A stretch of DNA of 64,000 bases from Parvularculaceae bacterium (GTDB lineage: Bacteria > Pseudomonadota > Alphaproteobacteria > Caulobacterales > Parvularculaceae). A program made the translations under genes and the position numbers. Below the pieces are notes generated by a model, which was not told where the DNA came from, did not search any database, and saw only the letters and a program-made list of their open reading frames with translations. Location: contig JAGRDS010000001.1 in the NCBI GenBank assembly GCA_020446945.1, positions 438,807 to 502,806 of the forward strand, written 5' to 3'. This document shows positions 1-8,667 of the stretch, piece after piece; the first letter of the stretch is position 1, and each line of letters begins with the position of its first letter.

Positions 1-1027
1 TCCAGGCCGCAAAAGCGTCTTCGCGCGTCGGCAGAAGAACGGAAATTACCGGGGCCGGTTTTGCAGCCAGCTTAAGCCCATATTGCGTCAGCGCCGCATG
101 CAGACGGTTCGCATTCGCCCACAGCCGGGCCGCGATTTCGCGATGCTCCCGAATTTTTTTCAGCGCCGCGCCGGCCGAAGCGATCGTCGCCGGCGACGGC
201 GAGGCGGTGAACTGATAAGGGCGCGATGAAAAACGCAGATATTCCGCCTCCGGATGGTTGGAGGCGACAAAGCCGCCGATAGACGCGAGCGCTTTTGAGA
301 AGGTGCCGGTGTAAAAATCAATCTCTCCCAATGCGCCTTCGGCCTCGCATACACCCTTGCCGGTCTCGCCGTATACGCCGAAAGAATGCGCTTCATCGAC
401 AAGCAGATGTGCGCCATGCCCGTGCGCGACCTCTGCGAATTCTTTCACCGGAGCGATGTCGCCATACATCGAATACATACCCTCGATGCAGACGAGTTTG
501 CCCTTGAATTTCGGGTCAAGCCTGCCGAGGCGTTTGTCGAGACTTTCCGGATCGTTATGCCGGAAGCGGATTGTTTCAGCGCCTGCGAGCGCGCATCCGT
601 CGTAAATGCAGGCGTGACAATCCGCATCGACGAGAACCGCATCCTCGGCCGGGTTGATAAGGCCGGCGATGGCGCCGAGATTGGCGGTGTAACCGGTCGA
701 AAATACGACGCAATGCTTCAGACCCAGGTAATCGGCGAGATCTTTCTCAAGCTGCTTGTGACCGGAAAATGTTCCGTTGGCGAAGCGTGATCCGGTCGTG
801 CCCGTTCCCTCCTTGTCGAGCGCTTCTTTCGCCGCCTTGATCGCCGTCTGTTCAAATGTTTGCCCGAGATAGTTGTGTGTGCCGGCGAGCACCGTTTCGC
901 GCCCTTTTATTTTTGCGCGCGTCGGGCCGAGCACTTCCTCCATCACGACCGCAAACGGATTTTTTCCGATCGCGGACAGCGAATTGTAGAGCGCTGCGTT
1001 TTTTTCGAATTTGTCGAAGAGGCTCAT
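1..1027 (-). CDS. spt: Serine palmitoyltransferase, C-terminus cut by window edge
   Basis: This is a PLP-dependent alpha-oxoamine synthase that condenses serine with an activated fatty acyl group to give 3-ketosphinganine, the first step of ceramide synthesis; it is cytosolic. About 342 residues are visible from the ATG at 1027. The PLP site is clear: DEAH at residues 211-214 and TFSKALASIGG with the Schiff-base lysine near 245. Family members are about 400 residues, so roughly 55-60 C-terminal residues lie beyond base 1. The start is 4 nt after the stop of the adjacent acyl carrier protein gene, so the genes are probably co-transcribed. Close relatives (KBL, BioF, HemA) share the fold. The neighbouring ACP, reductase and acyl-AMP ligase, which match the Caulobacter crescentus ceramide locus, are what favour Spt. 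Confidence 0.88.
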   Translation of the reverse strand, partial: MSLFDKFEKNAALYNSLSAIGKNPFAVVMEEVLGPTRAKIKGRETVLAGTHNYLGQTFEQTAIKAAKEALDKEGTGTTGSRFANGTFSGHKQLEKDLADYLGLKHCVVFSTGYTANLGAIAGLINPAEDAVLVDADCHACIYDGCALAGAETIRFRHNDPESLDKRLGRLDPKFKGKLVCIEGMYSMYGDIAPVKEFAEVAHGHGAHLLVDEAHSFGVYGETGKGVCEAEGALGEIDFYTGTFSKALASIGGFVASNHPEAEYLRFSSRPYQFTASPSPATIASAGAALKKIREHREIAARLWANANRLHAALTQYGLKLAAKPAPVISVLLPTREDAFAAW

Positions 1028-1031
1028 ACAG

Positions 1032-1310
1032 TCAGCCCTGCTGTCCCTTGATGGCGTGAATGGCGTCGACCAGCTGACCGATCGTTTTAGTTTCGGAGAT
1101 CGTGTTCACCGGAATCGAAATATCGTAATAATCTTCTATATCCATCACGATATCGAGAACCGACACACTGTCGATTTCAAGGTCGGCGACAAGATCGACG
1201 TCGCGCGTCAGCTTGGCGCCCTTGTGGTTGAGCGGCTCAAGCAGCGCGCAAATGCGCCGGTAAACGAGATCGTCGTCCGCTTGAATGCCAGAATCTTCCA
1301 TGCCCGCCAT
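1032..1310 (-). CDS. Dedicated acyl carrier protein of the ceramide locus
   Basis: This is a small acidic acyl carrier protein that probably presents the acyl chain to serine palmitoyltransferase. The phosphopantetheine site reads DLEIDSVSVLD, with the usual DSL changed to DSV; the serine that takes the prosthetic group is kept. I chose the ATG at 1310 because a GGAG lies 7 nt upstream; in-frame ATGs at 1343, 1316 and 1301 are alternatives. The gene lies between the ketoreductase gene (stop at 1345) and spt (start at 1027). In Caulobacter the equivalent ACP is needed for ceramide synthesis. It is unlikely to be the housekeeping fatty-acid ACP, because no fab genes are near. Confidence 0.85.
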   Translation of the reverse strand: MAGMEDSGIQADDDLVYRRICALLEPLNHKGAKLTRDVDLVADLEIDSVSVLDIVMDIEDYYDISIPVNTISETKTIGQLVDAIHAIKGQQG

Positions 1311-1344
1311 TCCCATGCTCCGAGCTGTCGCCTCGACCTGCAAT

Positions 1345-2277
1345 CTAGATCAGACCCTGTTCTTGATACCAACGGACGGTTTTTGCAAACCCTTCCTTCA
1401 ACCCGGTGGCCGCGCGCCAGCCGGTTGAGCCGCCGAAAAGATTATCGCGCGCGACCCAGTCCGGGTGAAACAACTCGTTTACCTGTCCCTGCCTGATCGA
1501 CGGCGTCCGGCCGAAAATCGTATCCGCCGCGCGCATGCCTTCGTGGATGAGCGCGATCGCCGGTTTCGGAATGCGGATCGCCATCGCGTCATTGCCGTAA
1601 ATCGACGAAAGCACTTTGCCGATTTCGCTCCATGAACGCCCCGCCGGCGCATCGTCCTCGACTTCATAGACGTTTCCCGCCTCGCCCTTCGTCATCGCCC
1701 ATATGAATGCGGAGGCCGCATCTTCAACGAAAAGCAGTGAGGCGCGCGCCGGCGATTCAGTTGCGGGCTCAAATGCGAAGCCGGATTTCAGCATCTTGAA
1801 ATAGGGAAGCGTGACGAGATCGCCGGGTCCGTAAATCGCTGGCAGGCGAAGCGTGATCCATCGCCCGTCCGGCGCGGCGCGCGCAATCGCGCCTTCGCTT
1901 TCGAGTTTCGAGCGCGCATAGGGCGAGGTTTCAGGCGCGCGCGCCGACAGGGACGAGGCGTGGAGGAAGCGCGCGCCGGCTTTCGCCGCCGCCGTGGCTG
2001 CGCGTTCAGCGCCGGCGACATTGATGCGCGTGAAGTCCTGTTCGGTTCGCGCATGTGTCTCGCCGGCGAGATGGATGAATATTTCCGCGCCGTCGGCGAG
2101 CGATGCGAGCGCCGCCGAATTTTCCAGATCGCCTTCCACGATTTCAATTTCGCCGCCGCGTTTGACGCGCGCCTTGTCGCGCGCCAGCGCGCGCACCTGA
2201 AATCCTTCAGCGACAAGCTGGTCTATAAGCGCCGCGCCGATGAAGCCGGTGCCGCCGGTCAGCGATACGCGCGTCAC
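1345..2277 (-). CDS. cerR: NAD(P)-dependent epimerase/reductase, CerR-like 3-ketosphinganine reductase
   Basis: This is a short-chain/extended SDR protein of 310 residues. The N-terminal Rossmann motif TGGTGFIG is at residues 7-14 and the active-site pair YxxxK is at Y120/K124. In the ceramide locus of Caulobacter, an epimerase-like protein in this position (CerR) reduces the 3-keto group of the sphingoid intermediate. I infer the same role from its place between the acyl-AMP ligase and ACP genes. Its ATG overlaps the stop of the upstream ligase gene by 4 bases, indicating translational coupling. On sequence alone it would only be called a nucleoside-diphosphate-sugar epimerase-like SDR. Confidence 0.82.
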   Translation of the reverse strand: MTRVSLTGGTGFIGAALIDQLVAEGFQVRALARDKARVKRGGEIEIVEGDLENSAALASLADGAEIFIHLAGETHARTEQDFTRINVAGAERAATAAAKAGARFLHASSLSARAPETSPYARSKLESEGAIARAAPDGRWITLRLPAIYGPGDLVTLPYFKMLKSGFAFEPATESPARASLLFVEDAASAFIWAMTKGEAGNVYEVEDDAPAGRSWSEIGKVLSSIYGNDAMAIRIPKPAIALIHEGMRAADTIFGRTPSIRQGQVNELFHPDWVARDNLFGGSTGWRAATGLKEGFAKTVRWYQEQGLI

Positions 2278-4052
2278 ACCCGGGCTTCTGCAAGCGCCTT
2301 CGGCGCGCCCGTTTCCGCGACCGTTTCGTCGAATTCTCCGGCGAGAAATTTCTGTTTCACCTTCGCGCGCGAAAGCTTGCCTGACGACGTCAGAACCATC
2401 GAATGCGGTTTCGCCATGACAATCGTCGCCGGGGCGCCGGCCGCGGCCTGAACGGTTTTTGCGATCTCCCGTTTGACGAGTTCGAGCGCCTCAGCGCTCA
2501 TTCCGCGGCGCTCTGCGACGACGACGACCCTTTCTCCCGCGCCGTCGTCAACGGAAAACGCTGCGACGCCGCCCTGGCGGACGCCATCGACTTTTTCCGC
2601 CGCCCATTCGATGTCCTGCGGCCAAATATTGCGGCCGTTGATGATGATGAGATCCTTGGCGCGGCCCGTAATCGCAATTTGCCCGTTGAGGAAATATCCC
2701 ATATCGCCGGTGTCGAGCCATTCGCCGTCATACAGGTGCGCCGTCGCTTCCGGATCGGAATAATAGCCGGGCGTCAAGCTCGGTCCCTTGATGAAAATGC
2801 GTCCGACCTGGCGATCATTCAGCGTCTCGCCGTTCTCGCCCCTGACTTCAATCGCGTGTTCCGGCAGCGCCTTGCCGCACAGGACAAAGCCGCGGCGATG
2901 TTCGGGCGAAGTGACGGCCGATGATGGTTGCGCCACGCCGGAGCGATTGTAATGGCGCATATCGACCTGATCGACATCAACCAGCTTTCCGATTTCCGTG
3001 AATGATACCGCCAGCGTCGCTTCGGCCATGCCGTAACTCGGCAGGAACGCGCCGGCGTCGAAACCGGCCGGCGCGAACGCTTCGGCGAACATTCTAAGCG
3101 CTTCAGGGCGCACCATATCGCCGCCGATGCCGGCGACGCGGACGTGCGAAAGGTCTATTGCGCCGTCTTCGGCTTTCGACGCGCGGCGCGCCGACAATTC
3201 GTAACCGAAAGACGGACTGTAGGTGATCGTCGCCTTGTGTTCCGACATGATGCGGAGCCACAAAAGCGGGCGACGCACGAAATCTGACGTTGCAATATAA
3301 TCGACAGTACACTGACCATACATCGGCGCGAGCGCGAAGCCGATCAGGCCCATATCGTGATAAAGCGGCAACCAGCTCGCCGCGCGATCGTCCGGCTTCA
3401 GCTTGAGCCCGTATTTCGTAATGGCGTGGAGATTGGCGTTGACTGATTTCTGAGTGCCGATGACGCCTTTGGGCGCGCTCGTCGAGCCCGACGAATATTG
3501 GATATAACAAAGTTCGTCCGCTCTGAATGCGACCGGCTCGCTCTCTGCGTCCAGCGCGCTCAACTCGTCGAAATCGAGAATTTCGACGCCCGGTTCGCTT
3601 TCGAGAGCGGATATCAGAAAATCCTTTATCGCAGTCGGGCCGATCGCCGCCGCCGCTTTCGATCCTTGAACCATCATTCGGACCTGGGTCAGATAGCCGT
3701 CCTTGCCGCCGAGATTGACGGGAAGCGGAATCGGCGCGGGGATCATTCCGGCATATTGGCAGGCGAAAAACGTAATCAGGAATTCCGGGCTGGTTTCAGC
3801 GACCAGCGCCAGGCGCGCACCGCGCTTGAACCGCGCCGCCAGCTTGCGCGAAAGCGAGCGTGACTTTTCGCGCAGTTCCGAATAGGCAAGGCGCGATTGC
3901 ACTTCGCCGCGCAAATTGAAGAAATTACAGCCAGTCTCGCCCCGCGCGGCATAATCGAGCGCGTCGGTAAGCGTTTCGAACAGCTCAAGCTTAAGTCCCA
4001 ACTCGGCGTTCGCGCTCGGCGTCGGTTCCCTTGTGTCAGAAAGAACTGGCAT
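2274..4052 (-). CDS. Fatty acyl-AMP ligase / acyl-ACP synthetase of ceramide locus
   Basis: This is an ANL-superfamily adenylating enzyme of 592 residues. It activates a fatty acid as acyl-AMP and probably loads it onto the ACP encoded two genes downstream. The P-loop YSSGSTSAPKG is near residues 186-196, WLPLYHDMGL near 228-237 and SYGMAEATLAVS near 327; these are typical of the FAAL branch rather than of ordinary acyl-CoA synthetases. The start is the ATG at 4052, preceded by a G-rich stretch; an upstream in-frame TTG at 4136 looks non-coding. It is the first gene of the minus-strand ligase-cerR-acp-spt unit. Caulobacter carries an acyl-CoA synthetase-like gene here that is required for ceramide. 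Chain length cannot be read from the sequence. Confidence 0.85.
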   Translation of the reverse strand: MPVLSDTREPTPSANAELGLKLELFETLTDALDYAARGETGCNFFNLRGEVQSRLAYSELREKSRSLSRKLAARFKRGARLALVAETSPEFLITFFACQYAGMIPAPIPLPVNLGGKDGYLTQVRMMVQGSKAAAAIGPTAIKDFLISALESEPGVEILDFDELSALDAESEPVAFRADELCYIQYSSGSTSAPKGVIGTQKSVNANLHAITKYGLKLKPDDRAASWLPLYHDMGLIGFALAPMYGQCTVDYIATSDFVRRPLLWLRIMSEHKATITYSPSFGYELSARRASKAEDGAIDLSHVRVAGIGGDMVRPEALRMFAEAFAPAGFDAGAFLPSYGMAEATLAVSFTEIGKLVDVDQVDMRHYNRSGVAQPSSAVTSPEHRRGFVLCGKALPEHAIEVRGENGETLNDRQVGRIFIKGPSLTPGYYSDPEATAHLYDGEWLDTGDMGYFLNGQIAITGRAKDLIIINGRNIWPQDIEWAAEKVDGVRQGGVAAFSVDDGAGERVVVVAERRGMSAEALELVKREIAKTVQAAAGAPATIVMAKPHSMVLTSSGKLSRAKVKQKFLAGEFDETVAETGAPKALAEARV

Positions 4053-4792
4053 TAACGCCCCCGGCCCGCGCCGGAATGCGTCCGGCCATTTAATCGCTTC
4101 TCCGGCCTTTGAGCCATAACACTTCTCTCCGGCCAAGATGTTTCACCAGCCAAATCTCGCACGGATATAGAAAGTCCCCAAGCGCGCGCCGGCTCACCCC
4201 GCACCGTCGCCTCCAACCGCCTGCGGCAATTCAGCCGTCCGAAACCCGTTCGCCTCCCGCCGGCGAAGCCGACAAGAGCGCGATCTTTGGCGGATACCGT
4301 CAAGGCGGGCAACGGGCAAGTCACGCGCCTCCGGCGAAGTTTCAAGAATTGCGCGCCGATATTTCACGTTATTCGCCGGGTGGGGAGGAATTTCTACGTC
4401 TTTTTAAGGCTTTGACGCGCCTGCGCGCCGAACGGCAATCGCCCAAGAAGACGGACGCGGCGGCATGGCGACGCGAGCGCGATCTCTGACGGTCCAAAAC
4501 AAATCTAGTTACGATACCGAAACGGAACGCCTCTATTCACCGTTATGGCGTTCTCCATAGCGAAGTCGACAGGCGGCGGACGGCTGGCTGACGTCGGCGC
4601 GCTTGCCCAGCGGTTGTTAGCGTTCAACTTTTTGTTGATTTTGGCGAAGGGCTTTGGCACTTCTCGCGCCGGTCTGTAACGGGGACTGATTGAAGCGCAT
4701 GCGCGCGCGGGGGCGACCCGGACGCTGCGGCCATCTCAGGGCTCTCCCCATCAATTCCAGCAATTGGCCGCAAGGGCCTGGGAAGGATACCA
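4053..4792. other. 740-bp divergent intergenic region without a convincing gene
   Basis: This region separates the minus-strand ceramide genes from the plus-strand hppA. Open frames on both strands are short, rich in Arg/Pro/Ala and show no domain, signal peptide or ribosome binding site. It must hold the two divergent promoters. It contains AT-richer pockets near 4495-4555 and 4620-4650, which are the likeliest promoter positions for hppA, but I cannot assign clean -35/-10 boxes. It is long for this otherwise compact genome. Confidence 0.6.
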
Positions 4793-6934
4793 ATGAGCAA
4801 CAGCTTGTGGCTGGTCATCGGGGCCGGTCTGTTCGCCATCCTTTACGGCGTCGTGACGATTCAACAGGTGATGTCGCTTTCTGCGGGGAACGCCCGCATG
4901 AAGGAGATCGCCGGCGCGATCCAGGAAGGCGCATCCGCCTACCTCAAGCGTCAATATACGACGATCACCATCGCCGGCGTTTTCGTTTTCCTCATCCTGC
5001 TTGTCGCGCTCGGCCTGACGACGGCGCTCGGCTTCGCGGCCGGCGCATTCCTGTCCGGCGCGGCCGGCTTTATCGGCATGCTCGTTTCGGTGCGCGCCAA
5101 TGTCCGCACGACGCAGGCGGCGTCTGAAAGCCTCGGCAAAGGCCTGTCCGTCGCGTTCCGCGCCGGCGCAGTCACCGGCATGCTTGTCGCCGGTCTGGCG
5201 TTGCTCGGTCTCGCCGGCTACTACTCAATTCTCACCGGCCCGATGGGGCTTGAGCCGCAAAGCCGCGCCGTCGTCAATGCGCTCGTCGCCCTTTCGCTCG
5301 GCGCTTCGCTGATTTCGGTCTTCGCGCGCCTTGGCGGCGGCATCTTCACGAAAGGCGCCGATGTCGGCGGCGATATGGTCGGCAAGGTCGAAGCCGGCAT
5401 CCCCGAAGACGATCCGCGCAATCCCGCGACGATCGCCGACAATGTCGGCGACAATGTCGGCGATTGCGCCGGCATGGCGGCGGATTTGTTCGAAACCTAT
5501 GTCGTTACTGTGGCGGCGACGATGGTTCTGGGGTCGATCCTATTCACCGCCGATGCGGCCAGGTTCATGTTCTATCCGCTCGCAATCGGCGGCGTTTGCA
5601 TCGTCACGTCGATTCTGGGCACGTTCGCCGTGCGCCTCGGCAAAGGTTCGAAGAACATTATGGGCGCGCTTTACCAGGGGCTCGTGGCGACCGGGGTCTT
5701 GTCGCTTGTCGCGATCGGCTTCGTAACGAATCAGGTGTTCGGCTTCGGCGAGGAAATCGGTGCGACTGCGGCGGGCGAGCCGTTCACCGGAACGAGCCTT
5801 TTCCTATGCGGCGTTGTCGGTCTCGTCGTGACAGGCCTTATCGTCTGGATCACCGAGTATTATACGGGCACCGGCTTTCGCCCGGTGAAATCGGTCGCCG
5901 CCTCTTCGGTTTCGGGCCACGGCACCAACGTGATCCAGGGCCTCGCCGTTTCGATGGAGGCGACCGCCATGCCGGCGCTCGTCATTATCGTCGGCATAAT
6001 CGTCACGTATAATCTCGCAGGCCTTTACGGCATCGCAACAGCCGTCACGACGATGCTTGCGCTCGCCGGCATGATCGTCGCGCTCGACGCATTCGGTCCC
6101 GTCACCGACAACGCCGGCGGCATCGCAGAGATGTCCGGTCTCGAAGGATCTGTTCGCGAAACGACGGACGCTCTTGACGCCGTAGGCAACACGACGAAAG
6201 CCGTCACAAAGGGATACGCCATCGGATCGGCGGGTCTCGGCGCGCTGGTTCTTTTTGCTGCGTATACGGAGGATATCAAGCACTTTGCAGCGCATCCGGA
6301 TCAATACCCCTTCTTCGAAGGCGTCAGTGTCAATTTCTCGCTGTCTGATCCTTACGTCATTTCGGGCCTGTTCTTCGGCGGCCTGTTGCCGTTCCTTTTC
6401 GGCGGCATCGCGATGCAGGCAGTCGGGCGCGCCGCGCAGGCGGTTGTCGAAGAAGTGCGCAAACAGTTCCGCGAAAATCCGGGCATCATGCAGGGGACGT
6501 CGAAGCCGAATTACGGCCGCGCCGTCGATATGCTGACCCGCGCGGCGATCAAGGAAATGGTTGTTCCTTCGATGTTGCCGATCCTCTCGCCGATCGTTCT
6601 TTACTTCGTTATCGGCGCGGTTGCGGGCAAAACTGCAGCACTCTCTGCTGTCGGCGCCATGTTGATCGGCGTCATCCTGACCGGGCTGTTCGTCGCCATC
6701 TCCATGACGTCGGGCGGCGGCGCATGGGATAACGCCAAAAAGCTGATTGAAGAAGGCTTCACAGACGCTGCCGGCGTCACGCACAAGAAAGGGTCCGACG
6801 CACACAAGGCGGCCGTCACCGGCGATACTGTCGGCGATCCGTACAAGGACACAGCCGGTCCTGCGGTCAACCCAATGATCAAGATCACCAACATCGTCGC
6901 GCTGCTTCTTCTTGCGGTTCTCGCAGGCGCGTAA
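4793..6934 (+). CDS. hppA: K+-insensitive H+-translocating membrane pyrophosphatase
   Basis: This is an integral membrane pyrophosphatase of 713 residues with about 16 predicted membrane segments. It hydrolyses pyrophosphate and pumps protons across the inner membrane. The substrate-binding acidic motifs are present ([18 protein letters not shown], then [11 protein letters not shown]). The sequence GNTTKAVT carries Lys469 and Thr472 at the two positions that separate K+-independent (K/T) from K+-dependent (A/other) enzymes, so I call the K+-independent H+ type. The ATG at 4793 has GGAAGGA 5 nt upstream. It is monocistronic, followed by a strong terminator at 6956-6986. Confidence 0.97.
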   Translation: MSNSLWLVIGAGLFAILYGVVTIQQVMSLSAGNARMKEIAGAIQEGASAYLKRQYTTITIAGVFVFLILLVALGLTTALGFAAGAFLSGAAGFIGMLVSVRANVRTTQAASESLGKGLSVAFRAGAVTGMLVAGLALLGLAGYYSILTGPMGLEPQSRAVVNALVALSLGASLISVFARLGGGIFTKGADVGGDMVGKVEAGIPEDDPRNPATIADNVGDNVGDCAGMAADLFETYVVTVAATMVLGSILFTADAARFMFYPLAIGGVCIVTSILGTFAVRLGKGSKNIMGALYQGLVATGVLSLVAIGFVTNQVFGFGEEIGATAAGEPFTGTSLFLCGVVGLVVTGLIVWITEYYTGTGFRPVKSVAASSVSGHGTNVIQGLAVSMEATAMPALVIIVGIIVTYNLAGLYGIATAVTTMLALAGMIVALDAFGPVTDNAGGIAEMSGLEGSVRETTDALDAVGNTTKAVTKGYAIGSAGLGALVLFAAYTEDIKHFAAHPDQYPFFEGVSVNFSLSDPYVISGLFFGGLLPFLFGGIAMQAVGRAAQAVVEEVRKQFRENPGIMQGTSKPNYGRAVDMLTRAAIKEMVVPSMLPILSPIVLYFVIGAVAGKTAALSAVGAMLIGVILTGLFVAISMTSGGGAWDNAKKLIEEGFTDAAGVTHKKGSDAHKAAVTGDTVGDPYKDTAGPAVNPMIKITNIVALLLLAVLAGA

Positions 6935-6955
6935 GGGGCGACACTAGAACGAAAG

Positions 6956-6986
6956 AAAAGCCCCGCTTTTGCGGGGCTTTTTTTTT
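6956..6986 (+). terminator. Rho-independent terminator of hppA
   Basis: A GC-rich stem (AGCCCCGC paired with GCGGGGCT around a TTTT loop) is followed by nine T residues, 20 nt after the hppA stop. Confidence 0.93.
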
Positions 6987-7197
6987 ATTGCATTGCATTA
7001 TCGCGCTGCGGCTGCGTCATCTTGAAGGTCGATGGATTCAGGCGTTAGGATGCATTCGCTTGCAAGCTATCCACCCTGTTGCGTCAAACGAAAGCCGCGC
7101 GACGCCACCTAAACGGCGCCGCGATTTTAATCGGCGGCCGGACTATTCACAGGGCGAATAAACCCCGAGCCTCGGCCGCAAATGAGGAGGAAGGGCT

Positions 7198-7608
7198 ATG
7201 ACTCATTCGGCGATCAAGACGATAATTGCAGCGAGCCTCGCCGGCGGGATTTGTATGACAGCGTCACCGGCGAATGCGAGCGCAGTTGAATTCTTCAAAT
7301 GCACGCTCGAAGAAAACGCGACGATGAGCCAGCTTGTCGCGGCGACGAAAGCGATGCTCAAAGATGCGCACGCGAACGACCACGCAGGTGTCGGAGTTTA
7401 TTATCTCAACCCGCTTTACTCGTCGGATATTTCGCGCGGCGTATTTTATTGGGTCGGCGTGGCCGAGGACGCGGGCGCCATCGGCGCTTTCAATGACTAT
7501 TGGGAAAGTGACGCCAATAAGAAGCACCGCGACAAATTCGTCGAATTAAGCAGCGGCTGCGAGTCGTCGAGCCTTCATTACGGCACCGAAGTCAAACTCG
7601 ACGATTGA
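7198..7608 (+). CDS. Small secreted protein of unknown function
   Basis: This is a 136-residue protein with a clear Sec signal peptide: basic start, hydrophobic core, and probable cleavage after ANA near residue 27. The mature part has only two cysteines, one near each end, which could form a disulphide in the periplasm. The central stretch, with VGVYYLN and FYWVGVAED segments, reads like the strands of a dimeric alpha/beta barrel; that is a guess from pattern, not a recognised family. A strong ribosome binding site (GAGGAGGAAGG) precedes the ATG. It is flanked by the hppA terminator upstream and two strong hairpins downstream, so it is probably transcribed alone. Confidence 0.75.
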   Translation: MTHSAIKTIIAASLAGGICMTASPANASAVEFFKCTLEENATMSQLVAATKAMLKDAHANDHAGVGVYYLNPLYSSDISRGVFYWVGVAEDAGAIGAFNDYWESDANKKHRDKFVELSSGCESSSLHYGTEVKLDD

Positions 7609-7627
7609 ACCAGGGAACAAGCCGGAA

Positions 7628-7647
7628 GCCGGCCCGAAAGGGCCGGC
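7628..7647 (+). terminator. GAAA-tetraloop hairpin, candidate terminator
   Basis: This is a perfect 8-bp stem GCCGGCCC/GGGCCGGC closed by a GAAA tetraloop, 20 nt after the stop of the small secreted protein gene. No T-tract follows, so it may act as an RNA-stabilising 3' end or a Rho-assisted stop rather than a classic terminator. Confidence 0.5.
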
Positions 7648-7682
7648 GTTCATTGGGTCCTCAATGCGAAACATCTGCAAAA

Positions 7683-7707
7683 CTGCGGCGCGGAAGCCGC
7701 GCCGCAG
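7683..7707. repeat. Perfect 11-bp inverted repeat (hairpin)
   Basis: CTGCGGCGCGG and CCGCGCCGCAG flank a 3-nt AAG loop, all GC-rich and without mismatch. It lies 35 nt after the hairpin at 7628-7647 in the 218-bp gap before the HAD gene. No T-tract is present on either strand. Confidence 0.6.
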
Positions 7708-7826
7708 CTCGGTTTCCCGCCCTATTTCCGCGGCGAACGGCGGCCGGATCAGGCAGCGGCTTGCTTACGCGCCCGGGCTCCGGTTAAGGCGATTGCAACG
7801 AAACGCAGGAAACCGGTCGACTCGCC

Positions 7827-8543
7827 ATGGCCTCGAATGTCAGGGACAGCTACGACGCCGTAATTTTCGATTGCGACGGCGTGCTGGTCGATTCCGAGGC
7901 GCTTTCCATTCGCGGCGAGCGCTCAGCGCTCGGCGAATTCGGGCTCCATTACACGCCGGAAGAATATGTAAACCGTTTCGTAGGCCTGCATGACGGGCTA
8001 TTTTTCGAACAACTGCGTATCGACTATAACCAGGCGCACGGGCGCTATGCGCCTGACGATTTCGAAGAGCGTGTGCTGGACGGGCGGCGGCGCGAGCGCG
8101 ACGGGCTGACAGTCATCGCAGGCGCCGACGAAGCGTTAAGGCTGGCGCGCGCGACATTCGCGCAAATCGGCGTCGCCTCCTCCTCGCGCGCGCATTTTCT
8201 CGAAGGAAAACTAAGGCGTATGGGCCTTTACAAGCTGGCGGCTCCCCATGTCTATTCGGCGGATCTTGTCGCGCGCGGCAAGCCCCATCCCGACATTTTT
8301 TCGTATACCGCTGAAAGGCTCGGCGTCGAACCCGCGCGCTGCCTGGTCCTTGAAGACAGCGTCAACGGCGTCAGGGCGGGCCTCGCCGCCGGCATGACCG
8401 TCTGGGGGTTCGTCGGCGGCGGGCATTGTTATGAAGGTTATGAAGACCGCCTTTCCGGCGCCGGCGCCGCGCGCGTCGTGAAAAGCCACAAGGCGTTCAA
8501 CGAGGTTGTCAGCGCACGCGCGTCATCGCTAGTTCAAGGCTGA
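7827..8543 (+). CDS. HAD-superfamily IA phosphatase (beta-phosphoglucomutase/Gph-like)
   Basis: This is a haloacid-dehalogenase-like hydrolase of 238 residues. Motif I DCDGVLVDSE is at residues 15-24 (nucleophile D15, acid D17). Motif II (VASSS) and the late motif LEDSVNGVRAG are also visible. The cap between motifs I and II is helical, as in subclass IA. Such enzymes dephosphorylate sugar phosphates or act as phosphoglucomutases; the substrate cannot be read. The ATG at 7827 lacks a strong ribosome binding site. It stands alone on the plus strand. Confidence 0.88.
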   Translation: MASNVRDSYDAVIFDCDGVLVDSEALSIRGERSALGEFGLHYTPEEYVNRFVGLHDGLFFEQLRIDYNQAHGRYAPDDFEERVLDGRRRERDGLTVIAGADEALRLARATFAQIGVASSSRAHFLEGKLRRMGLYKLAAPHVYSADLVARGKPHPDIFSYTAERLGVEPARCLVLEDSVNGVRAGLAAGMTVWGFVGGGHCYEGYEDRLSGAGAARVVKSHKAFNEVVSARASSLVQG

Positions 8544-8667
8544 AATTGTTGCTTTCACAGCTGGCGGCGGCGGGAAGGGGCGGGCGGCAAGTCGCGTCCG
8601 GTGAAGTGGAATCCCCGTCGCCGGGGCCGGGCTTCCAAAGCGGCCGCGCTTTGCTATCGTCCGCGTC

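Noticed and set aside
4053..4136. N-terminal extension of the acyl-AMP ligase to a TTG at 4136
   Set aside because: TTG start, no ribosome binding site, and the extra 28 residues do not resemble the family; the ATG at 4052 is better.
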